A DNA stretch of 32,401 nucleotides from Bacillota bacterium (GTDB lineage: Bacteria; Bacillota; Sulfobacillia; Sulfobacillales; Sulfobacillaceae): positions 1 to 32,401 of the forward strand of contig JAJZZI010000163.1 in the NCBI GenBank assembly GCA_021797635.1, in the 5' to 3' direction. Positions within the stretch are counted from its first letter, which is position 1; the number at the start of each line of letters is the position of its first letter. A model generated the notes under the pieces. That model was not told the DNA's origin, searched no databases, and worked only from the letters and a program-made list of their open reading frames with translations. The position numbers and the translations under genes are program-made. Positions 8,987 to 17,412 of the stretch are shown here, piece by piece.

Positions 8987-9751
8987 TTATTCGGTTCGTG
9001 TCGTATAGATTTGAATGGCATCGCGCAGAAAGGCCGCCATGCCCAGCTGTTCTGCGTCATAGTAGGCTCGAAACCGCTCATCGTCCACATATAGTTCAGC
9101 CAGTCCCCGATGGGCTGCCGGACTATACTGCGTCCAGGTAAAGCTGAGCCAGCGTCCATGGAGGTCCGCCGCCTCTTGGGCTTTGGCGCTGGCCGCGTCT
9201 CCGGTTTGGAAGGCGTCCCGGAGCGCGGCTTTGACCGCCTCCCCCAGGCGCGTCCACTCTGCATAGTCGTCGGGGGTCATGTGTTGGACTTGCGAATAGG
9301 ATGACTCGACGACGACGTCTCCGTATTTCTCGCGGATTTCCGGCCCATACTGGGCTTCATTATCCGCGATCAACTGCCGTTTAAATCCTTCGAACTTCTC
9401 TGTCTCGCTCATGGTCACCCTTCCTTCCGTCGCCGCGATGGAGCGGTCGACATTCGCGATTAACACGGCCAACTGCCGGCGTTTCGTCAGCAGGTTCTCC
9501 CGATGATCCCGCAAGGCCTTGACGCCATCGAATGCGGGGTCCCGCATGATGTCCCGAATGACCGATAGGCTCAGACCCAACTCCCGATAAAACAGGATGT
9601 GCTGCAGCCGATCCACTTCCGCCGAGCCGTAGAGCCGGTATCCTGCGGCACTGTGGTGAGCTGGCTTGAGCAGCTCAATCGCATCATAGTGCCGCAGGGT
9701 TCGCGGACTTATGCCGGCGATGCGCGCCAGATCGTGCACGGTATATTCCAT
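8987..9751 (-). CDS. MerR family transcriptional regulator with TipAS-like C-terminal domain
   Basis: MEYTVHDLARIAGISPRTLRHYDAIELLKPAHHSAAGYRLYGSAEVDRLQHILFYRELGLSLSVIRDIM MerR HTH; C-terminal YAEWTRLGEAVKAAL...RWLSFTWTQYSPAAHRGLAELYVDDERFRAYYDAE TipAS-like. Start 9751 has SD AGGAGGTG. Confidence 0.9.
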   Translation of the reverse strand: MEYTVHDLARIAGISPRTLRHYDAIELLKPAHHSAAGYRLYGSAEVDRLQHILFYRELGLSLSVIRDIMRDPAFDGVKALRDHRENLLTKRRQLAVLIANVDRSIAATEGRVTMSETEKFEGFKRQLIADNEAQYGPEIREKYGDVVVESSYSQVQHMTPDDYAEWTRLGEAVKAALRDAFQTGDAASAKAQEAADLHGRWLSFTWTQYSPAAHRGLAELYVDDERFRAYYDAEQLGMAAFLRDAIQIYTTRTE

Positions 9752-9773
9752 GGATTCACCTCCTGACAACAAC

Positions 9774-9804
9774 ACCGTAAACGTTGACGTTGCGTGAAAG
9801 TCAA
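9774..9804 (-). promoter_or_regulatory. MerR-type promoter/operator of the MerR-TipAS gene
   Basis: On the minus strand TTGACT-19 bp-TACGGT; TTGAC/GTCAA inverted repeat between the elements, as typical for MerR-activated promoters. Confidence 0.6.
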
Positions 9805-10088
9805 TACCTTGGCAGAACTTATTTCAACCGGTGAGCTCTTCCGGCGCATGTGGGGTGGCATCGGTCCTCAAGCCTCACCAGGCGGGATGAAGCCAGAATA
9901 GTTAACGTAACTAATAAGGAAGACTCGGGGGCGCATCTTCCTCAACCTCGCTAGCTGGGTGCGAGTTACCTAATATATAGGGGATGGGTAGCGACAACCT
10001 CATTGGCGGCGGGGTATGCAATCGCAGTGGGCTTCTTGCACCCGCCGCTAATTACGCGAGCGCTGCAGTCCGATGGGAGGTTTGACCA

Positions 10089-10337
10089 ATGTTCAGACGC
10101 GAATGGACTGTAAAGTGGTACAAGGAGGACAAAGGCTATGGTCGCATCATGCTGGACGGCCGGGATGGCAACCATGTTTTCGTTCACTTCAGCGCGATTC
10201 GGTCCGACCCGGTAAGATTTCCGACAGGGTATCGCTTTCTCAAGGAAGGCCAAACGGTGGCCTTCGACTTAGTCGAAACAAACGCCTCCGATAGTCAGCG
10301 ACTCACAGCGGCCGACGTCGAAGTCTTATCCGACTGA
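10089..10337 (+). CDS. Cold-shock domain protein
   Basis: [57 protein letters not shown] contains RNP1/RNP2-like motifs; SD GGGAGG upstream. Confidence 0.85.
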   Translation: MFRREWTVKWYKEDKGYGRIMLDGRDGNHVFVHFSAIRSDPVRFPTGYRFLKEGQTVAFDLVETNASDSQRLTAADVEVLSD

Positions 10338-10683
10338 TGGCTACCGTTCCGGCATTAACGGGGGCGTTAGCGACATAACGAAATGGCGACCGAACTGTAT
10401 CAATATGATCCGCTGTGAGTTCCGAGGAATAACGCGACGAGGACATACCCTGCCGTGCCTGGCTGGTTGGCTACGCCCACTCGACCTCTTATTGCCGTGC
10501 CTTGTAACCCGCTTATGGTAGCCTGAGCCCAAGTGTTTGACAACAGGCCGTATCGACTACCACTTGATCATCTCGACACCAATGCTCCCACGGATTCACA
10601 ACTTATTGGGGTGTTCGTCTAGTGATTACCAAAACCCATGTCCACCTTCTGCTTAATGACACATCTTGGCTTTCTCGAGGTCA

Positions 10684-10851
10684 TTACACAAATCCTCGGC
10701 TAAATCCTATCACGACTAGCACCAACATGACCACGATATAGAGGCGAAGTCCCCAAAAGGCCCAACGCACAAATCCCGTAGGCGATATTCTGGCCAAGGC
10801 GACCGGCCTCTCGTGGCCAGGGTCCGCCACCTTGACGATGTGTTGATCCAT
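10684..10851 (-). CDS. Small (55 aa) single-TM protein downstream of the NRAMP gene
   Basis: Own translation: MDQHIVKVADPGHERPVALARISPTGFVRWAFWGLRLYIVVMLVLVVIGFSRGFV*. SD AGGAGGTGG with 6 nt spacing; 18 bp after the NRAMP stop. Absent from the supplied ORF track. Confidence 0.65.
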   Translation of the reverse strand: MDQHIVKVADPGHERPVALARISPTGFVRWAFWGLRLYIVVMLVLVVIGFSRGFV

Positions 10852-10869
10852 GGTGCCCACCTCCTTCGA

Positions 10870-12210
10870 CTAAAACCACTTGGGAACCACTACCGACACC
10901 CCATACATCCCATTGAGAATCACTAAGATCCCGATAATGGATACGGCTACGATATTTTGCCAGGGTCGATTGACATGTACGCCCATAATACCGCGGTCAT
11001 TTAACAGTAATAGAAGGAAGAGCAACGCCGCGGGCATGAAAATCGAGGCCACGACCTGAACGGTGAGGTTCAAAAACCCTAAAGGAGCATGAGGAATTAA
11101 GACGACTGCGGCCGCCAGGACGGCCCCGAAGAGCCCGGGAACATAAAATCGCCATGCGACTTTAGCCGGCAAGTTGATGCTTTTCGGCCATCCGAAGGCT
11201 TCACCCATGGCCCACGAGGTGCTGGCGGTTAAGGCGATCGTGGCGATGGTGCCAGCTTCTACCAGACCCAAGGCAAACAGATCCTGGCCCGTCGTCCCTA
11301 GGTGACGGCCCACTACGGCAATGATTTGACTAATCCGGTCATTTGCCGGACCGCTGTGCCCGCTCATTAGGGTTGCACTTAAGAGCAAAATCGCTACCGC
11401 CACCATCACCATGAACAAACTGCCGATGGCGGTATCCCACTGACCATGGCGAACATCTTGAACGGTTAAGCCTTTGTCAACGACGCAAGACTGCTGAAAA
11501 AACAGCATCCAAGGGGCGATCGTGGTTCCAAAGTTCGCCAGAACAACAAATAAGAACGCGGCTTGGACTCCTCCAGGTATGGCCAAGTGGCCAATGGCGG
11601 TTGCCACCGCCGTCCAACGGGGGTGTGCCATGAGCGCTAAAGGCACGAAGCCTAAGTTTCCGAGGGCAACCCACAGTGAGACGCGTTCCCATGCATAATA
11701 GCGTAAAAAGAGCAGGATGGACGCGTCCAGAGCGAGCGCAGCAGCGGCACTCCACACAGGGGCCACGCCAAAGACGGACATGCCTACGGTAATGCCAATA
11801 AACTCGGTGATTAAGGTCAGCACGTTGGCCGCCACCAGGTCGACCAGGGAAAACCATCCCCAAAAGGGCCCATATCGGCCCCAAATCATTTCCGCATGCC
11901 CGCGATGGGTGACCGCCCCCAGACGTACGGTCATCTCCTGGACAGCAAAAGCGATGAACCCCCCGAGGATAATCGCGGGCACAAAGAAGCCAGCACCGTA
12001 CATCGCGCCGGTTTGTGCATACGTCACCACGCCGCCCGCGTCGTTGTCGGCAATCATCACCAGAATGCCGGGCCCCACCAAGGTAAGCATGAGGGCAAGG
12101 CGCTTTGTCCAATGGTTCGAAGCGCGCAACCTCGCCACGCGAGCACGATCTTGGTCTCGGATTTCCTCTTCATTAGCAACGGAAACTGCGGCAATTGAGG
12201 TCTTAGCCAT
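10870..12210 (-). CDS. NRAMP-family (SLC11-like) divalent cation transporter, divergent subgroup
   Basis: GPGILVMIADNDAGGVVTYAQTGAMYG aligns to NRAMP TM1; NFGTTIAPWMLFFQQS aligns to TM6; about 11 hydrophobic segments. Confidence 0.9.
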   Translation of the reverse strand: MAKTSIAAVSVANEEEIRDQDRARVARLRASNHWTKRLALMLTLVGPGILVMIADNDAGGVVTYAQTGAMYGAGFFVPAIILGGFIAFAVQEMTVRLGAVTHRGHAEMIWGRYGPFWGWFSLVDLVAANVLTLITEFIGITVGMSVFGVAPVWSAAAALALDASILLFLRYYAWERVSLWVALGNLGFVPLALMAHPRWTAVATAIGHLAIPGGVQAAFLFVVLANFGTTIAPWMLFFQQSCVVDKGLTVQDVRHGQWDTAIGSLFMVMVAVAILLLSATLMSGHSGPANDRISQIIAVVGRHLGTTGQDLFALGLVEAGTIATIALTASTSWAMGEAFGWPKSINLPAKVAWRFYVPGLFGAVLAAAVVLIPHAPLGFLNLTVQVVASIFMPAALLFLLLLLNDRGIMGVHVNRPWQNIVAVSIIGILVILNGMYGVSVVVPKWF

Positions 12211-12220
12211 ACGCCTTCCT

Positions 12221-12247
12221 CCTGTCGCTGCCTTCGGCGGCGACAGG
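12221..12247 (-). promoter_or_regulatory. Stem-loop abutting and partly including the NRAMP Shine-Dalgarno
   Basis: CCTGTCGCTGCC ttc GGCGGCGACAGG: 12-bp stem (one G-U), minus-strand 3' arm ends ...GACAGG|AGGAAGGCGT-ATG. Confidence 0.6.
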
Positions 12248-12397
12248 GGCGCAATCAGCCTCGACGGTCGCGAAGGTCAGCCTGTAGTGACAAGTTGCTC
12301 AGAGCCCAACGTTTATGGCCTCCAGGGTCAGAACTCATCTAGGACTCCCTCCTCAAAAGGCGATCGAAGTTTCTTAATCGAATTACGGAATATGTTT

Positions 12398-12427
12398 ATT
12401 ATATGCTTGGAGGCGGAGTGGTGTCAA
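12398..12427 (-). promoter_or_regulatory. Near-consensus sigma-A promoter for the NRAMP gene
   Basis: Minus strand TTGACA (12427-12422), 18-bp spacer, TATAAT (12403-12398). Confidence 0.7.
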
Positions 12428-12964
12428 CCGATTTTCGTTCATTTTATCGATTTTCGGTCGATTTATGGCCTAATCGATTCATCTCCTGTCTTGTTCTAGC
12501 CGAATCATTTCTAATCTCGGTCTAACGAAGAGAATCAAGATTAATCATTGTGGAACAAGGGTCAAACCAGACATGGTTACGAACTTTGGGGGACGGCGTG
12601 AACGGCCGCTATGACCCCTCTTCTGCGGGAATGCCCCATACCCGCTCAGGGATAGGCCGTATCAAATGCGTTGACGAGTGGTTTCCCAAGCTCTTTGAGC
12701 CCACGGAGAGTTTTCCGAAGCTTCTATCGCACCAGGCCACGTACATCGTGGCGTCCTTAAATCGTATTCGGCACGAAGAATCGGACCGGGGAATCGGAAG
12801 TCCGGTGGTGAAACGGAAATGAAATATCAAGGCAATTAGTCCTGTCCGATTGGGAAAAACCAGGATGCACCGCGAAGCCGGCTCGGGCGCGAGAGAATGG
12901 CACCAAAAACAGCTGGAGAGAAGAGTCTACGAGTAGAATTTGCCACAAGGGGATGCCTACCTAT

Positions 12965-13300
12965 CTAACGCAAATCGTTCGGAAACCACTCGGGCAAATC
13001 TTTTTCTGGTACCAGACGACGTGCATTACCACCCGCCCAACGCGGGGTTTCCTGGGGCTCCCCCAAAAGAATCAACGTCCAAAATCGTTCCATCGGAGGC
13101 GGGAGCATCGGGGCATGTAGAGGCTCGACCATCCACGCCCGAATAGCCTCCCATCCGTACACCTGGAACAGCCAGTCCCAGTCATCCACGGTGCCATCGG
13201 ACAAGACGGTGGGGATAATGAGGGCCGCGTGGCGTTCGGTGTCCAACAGCTCTGTATGGTAACGATAAAACAAGCGGCGCACGCGAAGGGGCAAGGTCAT
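12965..13300 (-). CDS. DUF6922-like protein paired with nucleotidyltransferase
   Basis: LLDTERHAALIIPTVLSDGTVDDWDWLFQVYGWEAIRAWM...LPPPMERFWTLILLGEP pattern; start overlaps the stop of the upstream gene by 4 bp. Confidence 0.6.
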   Translation of the reverse strand: MTLPLRVRRLFYRYHTELLDTERHAALIIPTVLSDGTVDDWDWLFQVYGWEAIRAWMVEPLHAPMLPPPMERFWTLILLGEPQETPRWAGGNARRLVPEKDLPEWFPNDLR

Positions 13301-13998
13301 AAGCGAGGTCCTTTGGGGGGAGATGTGGATGAGCGCAGTCGCTGGGCGGCCCAGGTCTGAACCTGCCGATTCAAATCCTGAGCGATCGTGTCAAAGGACT
13401 TCGCAGACACTAACAGGCTAAGCGCGCTATCACGGTCCGAAAGATCCTGCGTGTAGGTTAATTGCTGGAGAAACAGACGAGCGGAAAAGGCATCGCGATA
13501 GGTATCTTGGGCCAGACGAATGAGATCATCCAGCGAGACAATGCCCGCAGTCAACACCGCATGGAGATCGAGGTAGTCGCGGGCATGAGCACGCCGTCCC
13601 ACCGTATAAGCCTTTTGCACCGCCACATCCCGGGCATCAGCCACGGCCAACCCCCGCCACGTATCATATCGAAACCGGTGAGGAAACGGGTAGGCGAGGA
13701 GCGTGACCGACACATCGTCGAGTCGCCACTGGACCTGTTCGGAGGTATTAAGATCCCATTGAACCTGTGCGAAGTGCGCCAGCATATCATCCACTTCGAC
13801 CAAGGGCGGTAATGTAGCCGTTGCATCCCGTGTAAAGAAATCCAGATCCCGCGACTGCCGATGGCCAAGATGCAACGCCAAGGCCGTTCCCCCGGCCAAA
13901 TAGAATTGGCTCATCGTTGGCCATTGCGCCAAGGCCGATGCCACCGCCGCCGTTCCCGTAGGAAGAACATCCTCGCGCAATCCAACCACCTCGCTCAC
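13297..13998 (-). CDS. Nucleotidyltransferase, AbiEii-toxin-like
   Basis: FYLAGGTALALHLGHRQSRDLDFFT and DVAVQKAYTVGRRAHARDYLDLHAVL motifs. Confidence 0.85.
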   Translation of the reverse strand: MSEVVGLREDVLPTGTAAVASALAQWPTMSQFYLAGGTALALHLGHRQSRDLDFFTRDATATLPPLVEVDDMLAHFAQVQWDLNTSEQVQWRLDDVSVTLLAYPFPHRFRYDTWRGLAVADARDVAVQKAYTVGRRAHARDYLDLHAVLTAGIVSLDDLIRLAQDTYRDAFSARLFLQQLTYTQDLSDRDSALSLLVSAKSFDTIAQDLNRQVQTWAAQRLRSSTSPPKGPRL

Positions 13999-14270
13999 TT
14001 ATTAGTATAGCCTTTTGTCGGGATGAACTCATGATCAGGCGCGGGCGCGTAGCCCCCGCCAGCTAGGCCTCCACCGTTTGCCTCGTCTAGCAGAGCCATT
14101 GTCGTGGATGCCATTCGCCCTGAGTTTGCACCACCAAACCGGCGGGGCGTCGGACCTGGCGAAGACTCGAGGATTGACTGAAGGATTTCTCTCGGGCTAC
14201 GAAGAAGCATATTGAGACGTTGGATTAGGCCAACCTGTGAAATGTGGTGCTATGGAAAGGGAGGCGAAGT

Positions 14271-15797
14271 ATGGCCCGGACGATTGTCATCGGCGGATTT
14301 TGGCATGAATCAGACACGTTCAACCCGATTGAGGCGGAAAGCTCTAGCTTCGAATGGGCCGAAGGCGATGCCCTGTTTTCTTGGTTGCGCCGCCACGGAA
14401 AAGAGAGTGAACTCTTCGGCGTGGCTGACGAGCTAGAAAAGCGCGGCTATGCTCTGGCACCCACGCTGGCGGTATCGGCACCCGTCGCCGGGTCTGTGCC
14501 CAAGGGCATTTTCCAGAAGTACATGCAGACCCTTAAGCGACAACTTCAGGTGGTCGAGAGAGGGCAGGTAGATGGGGTCATCTTTAGCCTGCACGGCAGC
14601 ACGACGGTCACGGGGCACCAGGATGCGCAACGAGAGATCGTCAACACGCTCCGCGAATTCTTTGATTCGCCCACGCCGCTGGTGGTTACCTTTGACCTCC
14701 ATGCCAGCCCCAGTCCAGAACTACAACGCCTCGTCGACGGCATCGTCGCCTACCACACGGCCCCTCATCGCGATGTGGTCGACACCGGCAGGCGAGCGGC
14801 GCGGCTGATGCTCGAGCTGTTGTCTACCCCAAAGCCCTCGCATATCATTTCCTTCCGCATGCCCATGCTATTGCCGGGCGAATTCGGCCAAACCGACCAT
14901 GAGCCCACAAAGCACATTATGTCCCAGATCCAAAGCCTCGTCCATGACAGGAAAGACGTCCTAGACGCTTCGTTCCTTCAAGGATATCCCTGGGCCGACA
15001 GTCCTCATGCGATGACCAGTCTGGTGGTCGTGTCATCGGAGACCACGGCGTCGCTTCTCGACCATGTCGAAACGCTAGCCCGCAGCATCTTTGCCGTGCG
15101 TGAGCGATTTTATCAGTCGGCGCCCGTCTTATCCATCACCGAAGCCTTAGCTCGTGCCCGAGATAAAAGCCGCGAGAGCCTCTTATATCTTTGTGATAGC
15201 GGTGACAACCCCACCGCGGGAGCCGTCGAAGACCGCATCGATTTCCTAGCCGAGGCACTCAAGAAAGGAACCACCGGCCTGGTGTTTGCTCCGATCGTAG
15301 CGCCAAAGACCGTGGCCGAAACCATGTTCCAAGTGGGCTCAGAGGTCATGACGGAGCTGGGCGGTCAACTGGTAGACCAAGGTCTTCGGGTCAACGTGCA
15401 GGCCAAAGTGCTCCATCATTTTCACGATGACCTGGGCGGCGATGTGGTTCTCTTGGATATCTCGGGCAACTTGGTCATCGCAACGACCAAGCGCGTGCCC
15501 ATGCACGGGCCCGATTGGATTCGAAGATTCAAAATCGATCCCGAAGACCCTTCCAGAGTGTTTGTGCTGAAAAGCGGATACCTTTTCCCAGCCTTTGAGG
15601 ACATGTTGCAAGCAATTCCTGGAGCGGCCTCCTATCTCGTGGCCACCAAAGGCGCATCAAGCCTCGATTTGAACACATTTACCTATCACTTGCTTGCCCG
15701 TCCCATGTATCCCTTGGATCAATCCGGGCCGTGGAGCCTTGAGCGCATCGTAACCTCCGACGGTCACATTCAGCAGATGGGGCCGATTATCCTCTGA
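14271..15797 (+). CDS. M81 family metallopeptidase (MlrC-like)
   Basis: ARTIVIGGFWHESDTFNPIE, GVIFSLHGSTTVTGHQDAQREIV, LVVTFDLHASPSPELQRLVDGIVAYHTAPHRDVVDTGRRAARLML. Start at ATG 14271 with SD GGGAGG. Confidence 0.9.
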   Translation: MARTIVIGGFWHESDTFNPIEAESSSFEWAEGDALFSWLRRHGKESELFGVADELEKRGYALAPTLAVSAPVAGSVPKGIFQKYMQTLKRQLQVVERGQVDGVIFSLHGSTTVTGHQDAQREIVNTLREFFDSPTPLVVTFDLHASPSPELQRLVDGIVAYHTAPHRDVVDTGRRAARLMLELLSTPKPSHIISFRMPMLLPGEFGQTDHEPTKHIMSQIQSLVHDRKDVLDASFLQGYPWADSPHAMTSLVVVSSETTASLLDHVETLARSIFAVRERFYQSAPVLSITEALARARDKSRESLLYLCDSGDNPTAGAVEDRIDFLAEALKKGTTGLVFAPIVAPKTVAETMFQVGSEVMTELGGQLVDQGLRVNVQAKVLHHFHDDLGGDVVLLDISGNLVIATTKRVPMHGPDWIRRFKIDPEDPSRVFVLKSGYLFPAFEDMLQAIPGAASYLVATKGASSLDLNTFTYHLLARPMYPLDQSGPWSLERIVTSDGHIQQMGPIIL

Positions 15798-16161
15798 AGT
15801 AGGGCGCCTTCCCGCCTTTTGCGACCACCAGGCTAGGCTAAAAGGATATGCCCAAACGGCTGGTCCGTTCCGAGGACTCTTCGCCCAATCCAACGATCAC
15901 CCTGGGGCTCCTTTTCCAATCCCCTGCTGAGGGGCCCAGACTGAAAGCAATGTGGCCAGAGCGAACCCCGTCAGCCATCGCTTCTCCGACGTAATCTGGC
16001 GCTGCCAATCCGGGCCCATACACTTAAAGTCTTACTGAAGATCGCTCAGTTGACTTCCTCCGCGAAAATCCTCCTGTTAGCATAAAGGCACGGGTACCCG
16101 CGGGTTTGGTCGGTTTCCATCGAATTAAATAGGGAACCTTCGATAAGGTTTATTTCGGTTT

Positions 16162-16213
16162 CTCAGCACGGTGGAAGGGTTTTTTCCTTCATTGTGCCGA
16201 GCTTTATTTTTTC
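16162..16213 (+). promoter_or_regulatory. Stem-loop with U-rich loop and downstream T-tract in the acyltransferase leader (attenuator-like)
   Basis: CTCAGCACGGTGGAAGGGTTTTTTCCTTCATTGTGCCGAG followed by CTTTATTTTTTC. Confidence 0.4.
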
Positions 16214-16242
16214 TTGCCGTTTTCCATTCTTCTTTTGGAGGG

Positions 16243-17412
16243 ATGACGATGATCACACTGAAAAATCGGACTGCTGCCGTCTCGCCTCCGCGTTACAATC
16301 AATTGGACGCTCTTCGTGGCATTGCCATCCTCAGCGTGGTCATTTTTCACGCCTATATCATTCGGCCCTTCTTTCATGGCCCCTGGTGGATGCGTTTTGT
16401 TGGTCAAGGTGCTGAAGGTGTCGGCTTATTCTATATGGTGAGCGCCTTAACGCTGGCCCTTAGTTGGAAGCACCGACGAGAGGTGGACCGTGAACCCCAG
16501 AAGGCCTTTTGGTTAAGGCGGTTCATGCGCATTGCTCCCATGTTCTATCTCACCCTCATCGCCGCGTTTATACTCCATGCGGGCAATCCCACGGTAGTCC
16601 CGCATGCGATGAAACACCACATTTTTACGTGGGCTAATCTTTTAACCCATGTGACCTTTGTGTTTGGATGGCTGCCATGGTTTCAAAACTCCTGGATCGG
16701 CGTGGAGTGGTCGATTGGCGTGGAAATGACCTTTTATTTGCTGTTCCCCTGGCTGATGGAAAAGGTCTTTGGGCGCGTCGACTCTCGACTTTTTTTGGCC
16801 AGCGGCCTCGTCCTGGCGCTAGGTTGGCCCTGGCTTTTGCATCATCTTTGGTTTCCCTGGCCGCTATGGGCCAAATCCTTTTTGCTCTGGTCCTTTCCTG
16901 TGCAGTGGATCTGGTTTGCCGCTGGCTTCCTCGTCGTCGCCTACCGAGCACGGCCAACCATGGCCGGTTGGGCCACACTGTGGCTTGTGGCTGCCCTGTT
17001 TCTAGGTGGACACTCGTGGACGGCGCACACGGCCAATCTCCTCTGGGTGGTGCCGAACTTTATCCTGGTTTGGCTTACCTGGCATGACTACCGTGGCCTG
17101 CGATGGCTGGTACGAAACCGCTGGCTGCAATATGTTGGCACCCGGAGCTATAGTATTTACCTGGTCCACTGGCTGATTCTTGCTCAAATTGCCCATTTCG
17201 CCTTTGCCAGTGCACACAGCCCATCGGGATGGTTGCTGCGCCTGGTGCTGGGACTTGCCGCCAGTCTGGTCGTTTCGGAAATCACCTTTCGCCTGATCGA
17301 GCAACCAGGTATCGCGTTGGGGCGAGTCCTTATCGAGAGGCTGGGTTGGGGTCGGCGCCCAACCCTTCCCAAGCGAGATGCCGAACGAGTCATGGAGGCC
17401 CTCAGCTCCTAG
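16243..17412 (+). CDS. Acyltransferase 3 family membrane protein (OafA/YrhL-like)
   Basis: RYNQLDALRGIAILSVVIFHAYIIRPFF, multiple TM segments, VGTRSYSIYLVHWLIL. Start chosen at ATG 16243 after a GGAGG SD. Confidence 0.9.
   Translation: MTMITLKNRTAAVSPPRYNQLDALRGIAILSVVIFHAYIIRPFFHGPWWMRFVGQGAEGVGLFYMVSALTLALSWKHRREVDREPQKAFWLRRFMRIAPMFYLTLIAAFILHAGNPTVVPHAMKHHIFTWANLLTHVTFVFGWLPWFQNSWIGVEWSIGVEMTFYLLFPWLMEKVFGRVDSRLFLASGLVLALGWPWLLHHLWFPWPLWAKSFLLWSFPVQWIWFAAGFLVVAYRARPTMAGWATLWLVAALFLGGHSWTAHTANLLWVVPNFILVWLTWHDYRGLRWLVRNRWLQYVGTRSYSIYLVHWLILAQIAHFAFASAHSPSGWLLRLVLGLAASLVVSEITFRLIEQPGIALGRVLIERLGWGRRPTLPKRDAERVMEALSS

Noticed and set aside
10532-10622. Short frame VFDNRPYRLPLDHLDTNAPTDSQLIGVFV
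   Set aside because: Looks protein-like but has no start, no SD and no family I can name; insufficient to call a relic gene.
11717-12499. 260-aa plus ORF antisense to the NRAMP gene
   Set aside because: Opposite strand of a clear transporter and its leader; Ser/Thr/Pro/Arg-rich translation without domain signal.
12550-12948. Possible transposon or group II intron relic (MEQGSNQTWLRTLGDGVNGRYDPSS...; GHVHRGVLKSYSARRIGPGNRKSGGETEMKYQGN)
   Set aside because: Vague resemblance only; no catalytic motif or intron domain V could be identified by eye.
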